DNA of 56,007 bases from an uncultured Dorea sp. (GTDB lineage: Bacteria; Bacillota; Clostridia; Lachnospirales; Lachnospiraceae): positions 1 to 56,007 of the forward strand of contig CAJTVU010000011.1 of assembly GCA_910580235.1 (NCBI GenBank). The letters run 5' to 3'. This document shows positions 15,456 through 24,033 of the stretch, in pieces; within the stretch, counting starts at the first letter, position 1, and each line of letters opens with the position of its first letter. The notes beneath the pieces were generated by a model. The model was not told the DNA's origin, did not search any database, and saw only the letters and a list, made by a program, of their open reading frames with translations. The position numbers and the translations under genes were made by a program.

Positions 15456-17968
15456 TTCTTTCTCTTTTCGTACATTTTTCTAAAATATTCCCAAATATAG
15501 AATATCACAACTGACGCTGCTGACACAAGCATCCCGGAAGACCGTCCCGGCACCTCATATACCATCTCGATCGTGCTGTCCCCCGCCGGGACGTCAATGC
15601 CGATAAACATACCCTCCATCCTTGAATACTCTGCATCTTCCCCGTTCACCTTCACTTTCCAGCCATCTTCATAAGGGATGGAAAGAAGAAGAGATGCTTC
15701 CTCCTCCCCCGCATAGGAGGCTTTGAACACTCCTCTCTCCATCTCAAGCACATGGAGGGCGTCCTTTTGGATCTCCTCCGTCGCACGCTGGAGCTCTTCC
15801 ATATCTAAAGTAGCGGCGCACAGTCCATAGTCGTCCGGTATCCCCTCCCCCGGCTTTATCTGTATCTTTACGGTGTCCCCGGCTTCATATATGCCCAGAT
15901 ACAACTGACATTTATCATACCATTCCATCCATTTTATCTGTTTCCCATTGGCCAGTACAGTCATATAAGGCCGATTGTTGGTAAAGTAGCAGTAAAGCGG
16001 CCCACTTTTTTCTGCCTTAACCTCATATGTGGCATTTCCAGCACTGTCCTTGGCCGTGGAAAGGATCTCGGCATCTGTATAGAGGACTACTCTCCTCCCA
16101 AGTATTCTGGAAAAGAGCTGTTCCTGATTCGTCATCACGTTAGCGCCATAACTACTTTCTTCTGCGGCCTCCCTCGCGCGATAGCCGATTGGCAGCGCGC
16201 AGGGATTCCGGTAGAGACTCACGCCTTCCATAATATCCTCCTCGATCAGCTCGCACCCCGGAACTGGCGACTTCGAATAGATATATTTCACGCCGAGAAG
16301 GGAATCGCCTGGCAGGATCGGCTGGTAAGGGATTACCGTCAAGTCTGCCGTATACCCTAAATTCCAAAGCCCTTCCGCCGCCGCCAGATTATTTGTAGAG
16401 CTGTATTGCGCGGGAGAGCTGTAGCCAAACGCCATAGACTCATTACTGCCGCACCATGCTGTCCGCGTAAACGTCTTATCCATCCGCCATCCACCTGGAT
16501 CTTCTTCTTTCATTTTATCCACCGCGTCCTGCATGGTCTGATTATACTCTACATAGGCAGATACGCTCTGCTCATGATCCTCGAATTCTGTCTGCATTTT
16601 TTCATAAAATTCACAAAACAGGCACAAAGCGATCATCATGTTCGCTGCCACGATTATTTCTCTTCTATTTTTGCCTGCCAGCCATAAACATATCCCTATG
16701 ACCGTCAGAGCCAGAAAGCTTAAGTATACTTTCTCTTTTACCGCATAGGGCTGTACATAGTCAAAGAAAAGGCCTGCGAGGATGATCGCCGCCACCCCGC
16801 CTCGTATCTCCTTTCCATCCGGCTCTCCAATATCCTTTAAGAACATGGCTGAAAAAGCAATCATAAAAAAAGAAAACAAGAATGTATATCGGTAAAAATG
16901 GGACGCCGGAACCTGCAATGCTGTAAATACATACCCAAGGGGCTTATACTGCAGTGTGAACATCAGCCCCAGCAGAAACGCGGCCGCCATATATTTCTTC
17001 TTTGTCTCTACTTTTTTCGACAAGAACAGACAGACCGTCAATAGCAGCACAAAGCTCCCAATGTATACGGGAGGAGCCTCCGCCGAGACTGTGAGCTTGT
17101 CCGGCTCAAGAAAGAAATCCCTAAACCCAGCTAAAAAGGAGAACCACCAGGCAGGTTTAAAAATCGTCCAGTCAAAATCTCTGCCTTCCTTCATCATGTG
17201 GAGCGCCTGCGGTATAAAAAGGATCCCCGTCGCGCCCACAGACAAGACAGAAGCACATGCAAAGCCAAAAAGCTTCTTCACCATTTCTTTCCATGATTCT
17301 TTCTTCTCCCACCAGCAGAGCACAGATTCGAATATATAGTAAAGCACTGCGAACAGGCAAAGCATATATCCTATATACCAGTTGGAGATAATCCCGTAAA
17401 AGAGCGTCCAGAAATAAAGGGCTCTTCTCTTCTCCCATACAAGGCCATATATGCCAAGCGCGATCAACGGCAGGACGATCACTCCGTCCAGCCACATAAT
17501 ATTGCTGCATTGCAGGACATTATACCCCATGAAGCAATAGCTGACTGCAAAAAGAATCCCATAAAAGGGCTTAACATCAAACCTCTTCCTCACATATATA
17601 TAAGACGGCCCCCCGCACAGAGCCAGCTTCAACGCGATCAGGATCGTCAGGAACTGCGCTATATCTTCCTGTTTTACAAAATAAAGCAAAAGGTTAAAAG
17701 GCGAGGCAAGATAATATGCAAAAAACGCAATCGTGTTGCCTCCAAGCCCATAAGTAAAGGAATAGCCAAGCGACTCTTCCCCATGCAGCGCCTTGTGGAG
17801 CCACATAAAAAAGTCTACATACTGATACTGCATATCATGGTATACTAAAGAACGATCCCCAAAAGGAAATATCCCGCCTCTGTAGAGCACGATCCCCAGT
17901 ATTGCCGCTGGCACGGCCAGCGCCGCCAAAAAATATAATTTCTTTCTCCAGTCTGTCTTCTCCGCCAT
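15452..17968 (-). CDS. YfhO family membrane glycosyltransferase
   Basis: Predicted 838 residues. A very hydrophobic N-terminal two-thirds (at least twelve helices) includes the loop YHDMQYQYVDFF just after the first helix and the FTYGLGGNTIAFFAYYLASP block. These match YfhO/GT-C-like proteins, which transfer sugar from a polyprenyl carrier on the outer membrane face. The last third is a soluble extracytoplasmic domain, followed by a final helix. In Bacillus, YfhO acts with the CsbB transferase in lipoteichoic acid glycosylation; a GtrB/CsbB-like gene is four genes along here. The gene is driven by a near-consensus promoter at 18010-18038. Confidence 0.88.
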   Translation of the reverse strand: MAEKTDWRKKLYFLAALAVPAAILGIVLYRGGIFPFGDRSLVYHDMQYQYVDFFMWLHKALHGEESLGYSFTYGLGGNTIAFFAYYLASPFNLLLYFVKQEDIAQFLTILIALKLALCGGPSYIYVRKRFDVKPFYGILFAVSYCFMGYNVLQCSNIMWLDGVIVLPLIALGIYGLVWEKRRALYFWTLFYGIISNWYIGYMLCLFAVLYYIFESVLCWWEKKESWKEMVKKLFGFACASVLSVGATGILFIPQALHMMKEGRDFDWTIFKPAWWFSFLAGFRDFFLEPDKLTVSAEAPPVYIGSFVLLLTVCLFLSKKVETKKKYMAAAFLLGLMFTLQYKPLGYVFTALQVPASHFYRYTFLFSFFMIAFSAMFLKDIGEPDGKEIRGGVAAIILAGLFFDYVQPYAVKEKVYLSFLALTVIGICLWLAGKNRREIIVAANMMIALCLFCEFYEKMQTEFEDHEQSVSAYVEYNQTMQDAVDKMKEEDPGGWRMDKTFTRTAWCGSNESMAFGYSSPAQYSSTNNLAAAEGLWNLGYTADLTVIPYQPILPGDSLLGVKYIYSKSPVPGCELIEEDIMEGVSLYRNPCALPIGYRAREAAEESSYGANVMTNQEQLFSRILGRRVVLYTDAEILSTAKDSAGNATYEVKAEKSGPLYCYFTNNRPYMTVLANGKQIKWMEWYDKCQLYLGIYEAGDTVKIQIKPGEGIPDDYGLCAATLDMEELQRATEEIQKDALHVLEMERGVFKASYAGEEEASLLLSIPYEDGWKVKVNGEDAEYSRMEGMFIGIDVPAGDSTIEMVYEVPGRSSGMLVSAASVVIFYIWEYFRKMYEKRKK

Positions 17969-18009
17969 CCTCAGCTCCCACTTTTTCCATTGCTCATCTC
18001 GTTCAGGTA

Positions 18010-18038
18010 ATCATAACATTTATTGACATAAAATTCAA
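18010..18038 (-). promoter_or_regulatory. Sigma-A promoter of the yfhO-acyltransferase unit
   Basis: On the minus strand TTGAAT (18038-18033), a 17-base spacer and TATGAT (18015-18010) with an extended TG just before the -10. It lies 42 bases ahead of the YfhO start and immediately after the last gene of the injection-system operon. This separates the two units. Confidence 0.75.
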
Positions 18039-18057
18039 TTACTACTCGCACGGATTA

Positions 18058-20517
18058 CTAGATCCTCCATCTTTTCCGCATCTTCAGTATATTCTTCCCC
18101 TCCTTATAGCTGTATTCCATCTCATCGGTCAGCATCCTTGCAAGATAGATGCCAAGCCCCCCTATCTCGCGCTCGTCCACAGGCAGAGCGAGATCCGGCA
18201 TCTCTTTCTCCAGCGGATTGTAAGGCTTCCCTTCATCTGTAAGGCAGATTTGCGCCATACCGTCCCCTGTCCTGCATGAGATCGTTATGATCCCTGTCTC
18301 CTCATAAGCATACTCCGCCACATTCGCGAACATCTCTTCCGCCGCCAGCAAAAGCCCTTCCTTCTCTTCTTCAGGGCACTGGGCTTTCATTAAGATCCTC
18401 TCCAGGAATTCGCGCATACTGTCCAGCTCATTCATATCTGCCAGAAGGGTAATCTTCTTAGGGAGGCTCTTGAGGCAAAACGCCAGTATTGTAATGTCAT
18501 CGGCCTGATCTGCCCCCTGGCAGAACTGTTCCACATCCTCATTCAGCGCGCGCACGCTCTCCTCTGCACTCTTTATCCTTCCTAAGCCTTCCAGGCACAT
18601 CGAAAGCCGCTCCTCTCCGTACAGTTCCTGGGACGGGCTCATGGCCTCCGTCACCCCGTCTGTGTAGGCAAAGAACATATCTCCTTGTGCAAGCCTTGCC
18701 TTCCCCTCCTCGTACCGCATGCCCCCCATTCCGGCAATGACAAAGCCGGAGGGAGAGGCAAGCCACGTAAGACCACCGTCGGCAGTGCGGATAGCAGGAG
18801 GATTGTGCCCTGCATTTACATAAGCGATCTCCCCTGTCTCCAGATGGATCTGCGCCGCGAATACTGTGACGAACATCCCTTCTGTATTGTTCTCGCATAA
18901 CTGATCGTTCACTCTTTCGAACACTTCAGAAAGAGGCCTTCCAGCCAGTATATTATCTTTTATAAGGGTCTTTGCGATGACCATGAACATCGCCGCTGGC
19001 ACGCCCTTTCCCGAGACGTCCGCCATAATCAGCGCGATCGTCTTGTCCCCCGTCATAAAGAAATCATAGAAGTCTCCGCCTACTTCCCTGGCTGGCCTCA
19101 TAAGGGCGTAGATGTCCACCTCTTCCCTCTCCGGAAAAGGCGGGAAGATACAAGGAAGCATGGAAGCCTGGATCGCGGACGCCACATCGAGCTCCGCCGC
19201 GATGCGCTCCCGATCCGCTGTAAGCGCAGAAATATCCTGGACGTATCGCTCCAAAGATCTTGCCGTCCTCTCAAAAGCCTCGCTCAGCTCCTCAATCTCA
19301 TCGCCAGTCTGAATGTCCTGGACATAGGAGAAATCCCCTCTGCCGATCCCCCCTACTTTCCTGCTCAGACGCACGATAGGCTCTGAAATCTGCCTGGCCG
19401 CCGTCTTTAGAAGCAAGAAGAAGACCATGACGACTATGGCGATGACCGCGCCCCACAGGACACACACTGCCAGCATTTGCCGAAGCATCTTCTCCTGGGA
19501 CTCTTCCGCCGTTTGCGTAAGCCCCAGAAGCCTGTTTGCCGCCGCCTCTTTAATGGAGTCCTTATCCAATACCGCAAGCGCCCGAAGCCCGCTGCTGCCC
19601 GCCTCTGCATAACAGATATATTTTTCTTTTCCTCTTATCCTTGTCTCCTTAATGCCGCTCGCTCCACCTTCCATATCCCCCGACAGAGCCTCGCTCCCTT
19701 CTCCCAGAGACAGGCCGCCGTCTTCTGACAGGAGCATGGCATAGCCGTCAAACTCCAGCCTGGCCTCTTCAACCATACTTTCAATATCCCGGATCTCAAG
19801 GTCGATCGCCAGCACTCCAAGAAAAGTCCCGTCTTCCAAATAGCAGGCACGGCTGAAGGTAATGACAGGAATCCCCAGAAAGCTGTCCTTGTATACTTCC
19901 GACATCACCGCCCCCTCTTCTTCCTGTGCTTCTCTGTACCAATCCGATTCCCGTCCGTCGAATGTGGACGGCTTCTCTTTATAATCCGCATCATATCCGA
20001 TGTTAATCCCCGACTGAGATGTAAAATAAATGCGGAGCACACGCTCATTCTGCTTCGAAAACTGGGAGAACAGCGCCCTCATATTGCCGAGCATGTACAA
20101 TTCATCTTCTATCTCTCCCGCAAGCGCCTCTCCTTCTGGCAGAAGCCAATGCATCTGCTTTCCCTCTCCCTCGATCTCTTGTGCATGCCCAAAGTAAGAT
20201 CCGCCATAATTCCCCGAATCCTCATACAATTGTTCAATCTCTGCCCCCGTCAGATCCATCATGTTTATGGATTGCAGCAGGCGGTTCTCAATGGAATCTT
20301 GAAACGCTTCCGTATATTTCAATGTCTGTTCCTGCATGGCTGCTGTCAGCGCCTTCTCGCACTGCGCCGCCGCCTGCCTGGCCATCTCCTCCCCGGTATG
20401 CGCGCTTGTATTCTTAAGGATCAAAAGCGCAGCCGCCGACACAGCCACAACCGCCAGGAGCCCTGCCAGCAAAAATCGGACGCCCAGCCTGAATAATTTC
20501 TTCTCAATCTTTCCCAT
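18058..20517 (-). CDS. Sensor-HAMP-SpoIIE phosphatase fused to an RsbW-like HATPase
   Basis: Predicted 819 residues from ATG 20517 (AGGAGGAAATGATC upstream). The order is: membrane helix near residue 20; an extracellular sensor region of about 300 residues that resembles a Cache domain; a second helix near 345-370; a HAMP-type linker (EPIVRLSRKVGGIGRGDF); a PP2C/SpoIIE phosphatase (VGGDFYDFF, MADVSGKGVPAAMFM, VNAGHNPP, FFAYTDGVTEA); and a C-terminal HATPase_c domain (LAAEEMFANVAEYAY, GGLGIYLARMLTD). One chain thus carries both a phosphatase and an anti-sigma-kinase-like domain. Being the last gene of the injection-system operon, which also contains a STAS protein, it probably forms a partner switch controlling that system. 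The signal sensed is unknown. Confidence 0.9.
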   Translation of the reverse strand: MGKIEKKLFRLGVRFLLAGLLAVVAVSAAALLILKNTSAHTGEEMARQAAAQCEKALTAAMQEQTLKYTEAFQDSIENRLLQSINMMDLTGAEIEQLYEDSGNYGGSYFGHAQEIEGEGKQMHWLLPEGEALAGEIEDELYMLGNMRALFSQFSKQNERVLRIYFTSQSGINIGYDADYKEKPSTFDGRESDWYREAQEEEGAVMSEVYKDSFLGIPVITFSRACYLEDGTFLGVLAIDLEIRDIESMVEEARLEFDGYAMLLSEDGGLSLGEGSEALSGDMEGGASGIKETRIRGKEKYICYAEAGSSGLRALAVLDKDSIKEAAANRLLGLTQTAEESQEKMLRQMLAVCVLWGAVIAIVVMVFFLLLKTAARQISEPIVRLSRKVGGIGRGDFSYVQDIQTGDEIEELSEAFERTARSLERYVQDISALTADRERIAAELDVASAIQASMLPCIFPPFPEREEVDIYALMRPAREVGGDFYDFFMTGDKTIALIMADVSGKGVPAAMFMVIAKTLIKDNILAGRPLSEVFERVNDQLCENNTEGMFVTVFAAQIHLETGEIAYVNAGHNPPAIRTADGGLTWLASPSGFVIAGMGGMRYEEGKARLAQGDMFFAYTDGVTEAMSPSQELYGEERLSMCLEGLGRIKSAEESVRALNEDVEQFCQGADQADDITILAFCLKSLPKKITLLADMNELDSMREFLERILMKAQCPEEEKEGLLLAAEEMFANVAEYAYEETGIITISCRTGDGMAQICLTDEGKPYNPLEKEMPDLALPVDEREIGGLGIYLARMLTDEMEYSYKEGKNILKMRKRWRI

Positions 20518-20519
20518 GA

Positions 20520-21200
20520 TCATTTCCTCCTTTGCATCCGGCGGATGATCTCCTCATGCCAGCACAGCACTCTTCGCGGGCGCACCCACACCCGCAGCCC
20601 CTCCAGCAGGATCTCTCTCTCCGTGCCCGTCTCAATCTCTATTCCTCCGATCTCCATAAGGACATGGTAGCTGGGGCCGTTTAAAAGGCAAGCTGATATC
20701 CGCTCGCAGCTCTCGCCGCCGCAGGCTCTCTGGAACCCGGTCACCTCATACACTTCGCATACACCGCACTTATACCCCAGCTTTTCCAGCGCGCAGAAAG
20801 ACGTATAATATAGAAAGCTTCCCAGAGAATTCCCGCTCCACGCTTCAGACACGAGTATTTCCATAGGGGAGACGACCCCTTCCCTTCCTCTGTCAAGAAA
20901 CCAGAAGCACCCGATCACCACGCCTCTCTCGTCCTCCATAACTGCCCAGAAAGAATGCGGATCCTCAATCTCTGCCCGGATCGACGCCTCCGTCATAATA
21001 ATGAACATCCCGCCTTTCTTTCTGAAGGAATCCTCCCCATCTTTACAAAGCCTTTCCTGGTAGTTGTCTTTATGAATCTTTGCTTTTTCGTACATACGGG
21101 CGATCTGGGGCGCATCCTGGGCTGTTCCCTTTCGATAATAGACGTTCCCTTTTTTCGTAGTAAGTTTTCCATTATATTGTATCTTCTCTATTTTCTGCAT
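20520..21200 (-). CDS. GNAT-like acetyltransferase in the injection-system operon
   Basis: Predicted 226 residues starting MQKIEKIQYNGK at 21200, chosen for a GAGGAGG box eight bases upstream; an earlier in-frame start would overlap the ATPase gene. The first half reads as a GNAT fold: YYRKGTAQDAPQIARMYEKA at strand 1/helix 1, then FWAVMEDERGVVIGCFWFL and PMEILVSEAWSGNSLGSFLYY, where the acetyl-CoA loop is normally found but is degenerate here. The C-terminal 60 residues are unassigned and Cys/Arg-rich. It lies between the AAA+ gene and the SpoIIE gene in tight linkage. Substrate unknown; it might modify a component or be a non-catalytic GNAT fold. Confidence 0.55.
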   Translation of the reverse strand: MQKIEKIQYNGKLTTKKGNVYYRKGTAQDAPQIARMYEKAKIHKDNYQERLCKDGEDSFRKKGGMFIIMTEASIRAEIEDPHSFWAVMEDERGVVIGCFWFLDRGREGVVSPMEILVSEAWSGNSLGSFLYYTSFCALEKLGYKCGVCEVYEVTGFQRACGGESCERISACLLNGPSYHVLMEIGGIEIETGTEREILLEGLRVWVRPRRVLCWHEEIIRRMQRRK

Positions 21201-21213
21201 CTTCTGTCCCTCC

Positions 21214-22554
21214 TCATCCATCCTCAAAATCTGCGTCTGTCAATATCCTTCCATATTTGAAATAGCATTGCCGTACCGCTTCCTTTAAATGACGTCGGCC
21301 GATCTTCTCCCCTTCATCCGCTGCGAGGAACGCAGCCTGGATCGCCGCCTCCTTAATCTCGCTTCCTGACAGCTCGAATTTTTCCGCATACCAGTCAAGA
21401 GGAAGGCTTTCTACAGGGGCTCTCGCAGGGAACGCCCTCCCCCACAGCTCCCGTCTTGCTTTCGCGCCCGGCATCTGAAAATGTACCATCATCCCAATGC
21501 GGCGTTTAAATGCCTCGTCTATATTATCGTTTAAATTCGTAGCGAGTATCGTCACTCCATTATAATCTTCCAGCTGCTGCAAAAGATGGGCAGACTCGTG
21601 GTTCGCATGGCGGTCGTGGGAATCCTTCACTTCCGTCCGCCTGGCGAACAGAGCGTCCGCCTCGTCAAAGAACAAGACGACGTCCCGGCCCCTGGCCAGC
21701 TCAAAGAGGCGGCTGATATTCTTCTGCGTCTCTCCAATGTATTTGCTCGTCACCTGCGAGACATCCACTCGGTACAGCTCCATAGAGAGCTCTCTTGCCA
21801 CCGCCTGGGCCGCCATCGTCTTCCCCGTGCCGGACGGCCCATAGAAAAGCGCGCACACGCCTTTGCCGTAAGGACGCTTTTCATAGAATCCCCATGTGTC
21901 CCCCACAAGCTCCTCATATCTGATCCTTCCACATATTCTTCGAAGGCTCTCGCGCACGCTTTCTTCCACCACCAGATCCTCCCAGGAGAACACGCACGGG
22001 ATCCGGCAGGCATATTCTTCAAGGAGCCCTTCTCCCAGAAGAAGCTCTCCCGCATACATCCACGCAAAAAAAGCCTCCTTTTCAAGAAGCAATCCGTCAC
22101 GGTACCAGAGCGGGATCTCCGGCTGCGGGACGATCCGTCTGAAGTATGACCGATAAAATCCATCCTGGAGCATCATCTTCCCCCGCTCTTCCTCTGTCAC
22201 TTCCTCTCCCATACTGTAAAGATACAAAAGCAGTTCCTTTGTAGGATATGTCTGGGACGGATCCATAAGAAGCGCGGCAAACGCCTGCCCGTACCTGGGC
22301 TCCAGATGCGGCGCGCCCGCCATAAGGATGCAGAACCTCTCAAACCTTGTGAACCTCCCATGCTCCCAGAGAGTCTTCTGGCGAAGGCTGGAGCGCGGCA
22401 TCCCGCTTTCGAGCTTCTCCCATAAAAGAAAAGCCCGTTCCCCAATCTGCCTCTCCCCTTCCTGTGCAAGCGCAGCCTGGAAGTAGCTGTCAAGAAGCAG
22501 GTACAGATCGAAGACATAGGCTTCGGCGCTCTCATATATCTCTTCTGTCCGCAT
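21214..22554 (-). CDS. AAA+ ATPase of the contractile injection system
   Basis: Predicted 446 residues. An N-terminal helical region of about 200 residues precedes one AAA+ module: Walker A GPSGTGKT (239-246), Walker B VLFFDEAD (293-300), sensor 1 ILATN (336-340) and arginine fingers RR (351-352). This layout matches the Afp15/Pvc15-type ATPase found in nearly all extracellular CIS loci, thought to act in assembly or remodelling. It differs from ClpV of type VI secretion, which has two AAA modules. The start at 22554 lies three bases after the DUF4255 gene stop, with AGGGGGCG upstream. Confidence 0.93.
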   Translation of the reverse strand: MRTEEIYESAEAYVFDLYLLLDSYFQAALAQEGERQIGERAFLLWEKLESGMPRSSLRQKTLWEHGRFTRFERFCILMAGAPHLEPRYGQAFAALLMDPSQTYPTKELLLYLYSMGEEVTEEERGKMMLQDGFYRSYFRRIVPQPEIPLWYRDGLLLEKEAFFAWMYAGELLLGEGLLEEYACRIPCVFSWEDLVVEESVRESLRRICGRIRYEELVGDTWGFYEKRPYGKGVCALFYGPSGTGKTMAAQAVARELSMELYRVDVSQVTSKYIGETQKNISRLFELARGRDVVLFFDEADALFARRTEVKDSHDRHANHESAHLLQQLEDYNGVTILATNLNDNIDEAFKRRIGMMVHFQMPGAKARRELWGRAFPARAPVESLPLDWYAEKFELSGSEIKEAAIQAAFLAADEGEKIGRRHLKEAVRQCYFKYGRILTDADFEDG

Positions 22555-22557
22555 CTC

Positions 22558-23109
22558 TCACGCCCCCTCTCTTCGTCCCACATTTGCCTTAAAAGCACGT
22601 ACCCTGTCGACTGAGCGCGCCCGCGCGGAATCGATCCTTACAGGCGATACTTTGTAAAACAGCGATGTGCGGTACGGCTGGCTCCCAAAGCTCCACAATT
22701 TCACCTTATCTTCCGTGGAGGCTCGAAGCAGCTGGATCTGCAGGCGGTCTTCTCCCGGAAATAACGGATAATCATGGAAATACTGTATAATCCGTCCAAG
22801 CGCCCGCTGCTCCTGTTCTGACCGGAACTTCACATTCCCCGCAAAATACGGCGTGATCATATAGTAGAGAGACAGGTGGATTGGAGGGAATGCCTGCTTC
22901 GATGGGGTTAGATCTACCATCCTGTGCATCTGCATCTCCCCATGTTCCTGTATGTCGTAGAGGAACACTCCAAGTACGATATCTTCCTTCTCCTGAGGGC
23001 TGCACATACCGATCCCCTCCGGCGTCTGTATCATGTCAGGGACAAGTATTTCTTTCAATATCTTCACAATCTTTCCACCAACATCCGCGATGGCCGTATA
23101 GCCTCCCAT
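22558..23109 (-). CDS. DUF4255 (Pvc16/Afp16-type) tail terminator or cap protein
   Basis: Predicted 183 residues starting MGGYTAIADVGGKIVKILKE with a TAGGAGGGA box. Typical DUF4255 features are an N-terminal helix ahead of a VLGVFLYDIQEHGEM strand, then PIHLSLYYMITPYF, and QEQRALGRIIQYFHDYPLF. In Afp/PVC particles the corresponding protein caps the distal end of the sheath-tube. It is located next to the AAA+ ATPase, the conserved pair in CIS loci. Confidence 0.88.
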   Translation of the reverse strand: MGGYTAIADVGGKIVKILKEILVPDMIQTPEGIGMCSPQEKEDIVLGVFLYDIQEHGEMQMHRMVDLTPSKQAFPPIHLSLYYMITPYFAGNVKFRSEQEQRALGRIIQYFHDYPLFPGEDRLQIQLLRASTEDKVKLWSFGSQPYRTSLFYKVSPVRIDSARARSVDRVRAFKANVGRREGA

Positions 23110-23119
23110 ATCTTCCCTC

Positions 23120-23422
23120 CTACTGCCGTATGTCGAGGAACTGATGGAATCCTGACATCTGTATCACTCCCTTTACCCGATCCTGCACATGCAGCAGCAC
23201 GAACCCCGCCTGTTTCGCCTTTGCCGTCTTCGCCCCGATCAGAAGGACACGAAGCCCCGCGCTGGAAATATAATCCGTCCCTCCAAGATCAAGGACGATC
23301 TCTCCCGCCTTCTGAAACGCAAGGAGAAGCCTCTCTTGCAGCTGTCTGCTCGTATTCGTATCAATCCGCCCCTCCACCTTGAGCGTCAGTTCTTCCCCTT
23401 GCCTGCTTTCTGTAATCTCCAT
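23120..23422 (-). CDS. STAS domain protein (anti-sigma-factor-antagonist type)
   Basis: Predicted 100 residues, a single STAS domain: VEGRIDTNTSRQL, then EIVLDLGGTDYISSAGLRVLL. Ser54, in the ISSAGLR loop, aligns with the phosphorylated serine of RsbV. A GGAGGGAAG box precedes the start at 23422. STAS proteins are phosphorylated by HATPase kinases and dephosphorylated by PP2C phosphatases. Both activities are present in the SpoIIE-HATPase protein three genes downstream, so a complete partner switch is encoded inside the injection-system operon. Confidence 0.9.
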   Translation of the reverse strand: MEITESRQGEELTLKVEGRIDTNTSRQLQERLLLAFQKAGEIVLDLGGTDYISSAGLRVLLIGAKTAKAKQAGFVLLHVQDRVKGVIQMSGFHQFLDIRQ

Positions 23423-23454
23423 CTGCCTTCCCTCCTTTTCTTTACCTGGCGCGC

Positions 23455-24033
23455 TTACTCCAGCGCCGCCTGTATATCCATCCTACGTTCATCCGGGGTT
23501 ACAAGGATGCTGTTCACCTCTGTGAAGACAATCCCGCCCATGCCGCCTCCATCGGCGCCGTCCAGGACGAGAAGGCGTACCCCTGCGGGAATAAACTGCT
23601 CCAAAAGGAACAAGATCTTCTCTTTTTCCTTTCTGCCCTTCCTTCCCTCCATAACGATCGCTACCTCTCCGTCTTCCTTCTCACACAGGAACGCCTCTTC
23701 CTTATAGAAATCCTTTAGGATCTCCTGCACGACTGTTTTCGTCCCCTTCTTCCGATTCCAGCCGCTTAAGCTTCCCACGATACGCCTAAGCTCATCGTCA
23801 TCAAAAACAGATCCGCCACAGTCAAAGCCGAACCATGCGGCATACTGTATAAGCCTCTCTCTGTCTGCTTTCTCAATATCCAGGATCTCTGCCCTCTTCT
23901 CGACGGCCTCCTGCACCTCGTCATAGACGGACGATAATACTTTCAGATATCTCGCAAAGAACCCTCCCTGCTCCCGGTACACTTCCGGGAACGATCCCAG
24001 GAAATCTTCCTGCATTCTCTCATCTCTTCTCAT
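23455..24033 (-). CDS. Phage tail protein of the P2 gpI type (baseplate)
   Basis: Predicted 192 residues from ATG 24033, which overlaps the preceding stop as ATGA and has GGAGG four bases upstream. The N-terminal part DFLGSFPEVYREQGGFFARYLKV, followed by VQEAVEKRAEILDIEKA, and LIQYAAWFGFD are typical of P2 gpI and CIS tail protein domains that sit between the baseplate wedge and fibres. The C-terminal half (KGTKTVVQEILKDFYKEEAF, FIPAGVRLLVLD) is also conserved in that family. It is coupled to the 543-residue baseplate gene. Confidence 0.8.
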   Translation of the reverse strand: MRRDERMQEDFLGSFPEVYREQGGFFARYLKVLSSVYDEVQEAVEKRAEILDIEKADRERLIQYAAWFGFDCGGSVFDDDELRRIVGSLSGWNRKKGTKTVVQEILKDFYKEEAFLCEKEDGEVAIVMEGRKGRKEKEKILFLLEQFIPAGVRLLVLDGADGGGMGGIVFTEVNSILVTPDERRMDIQAALE

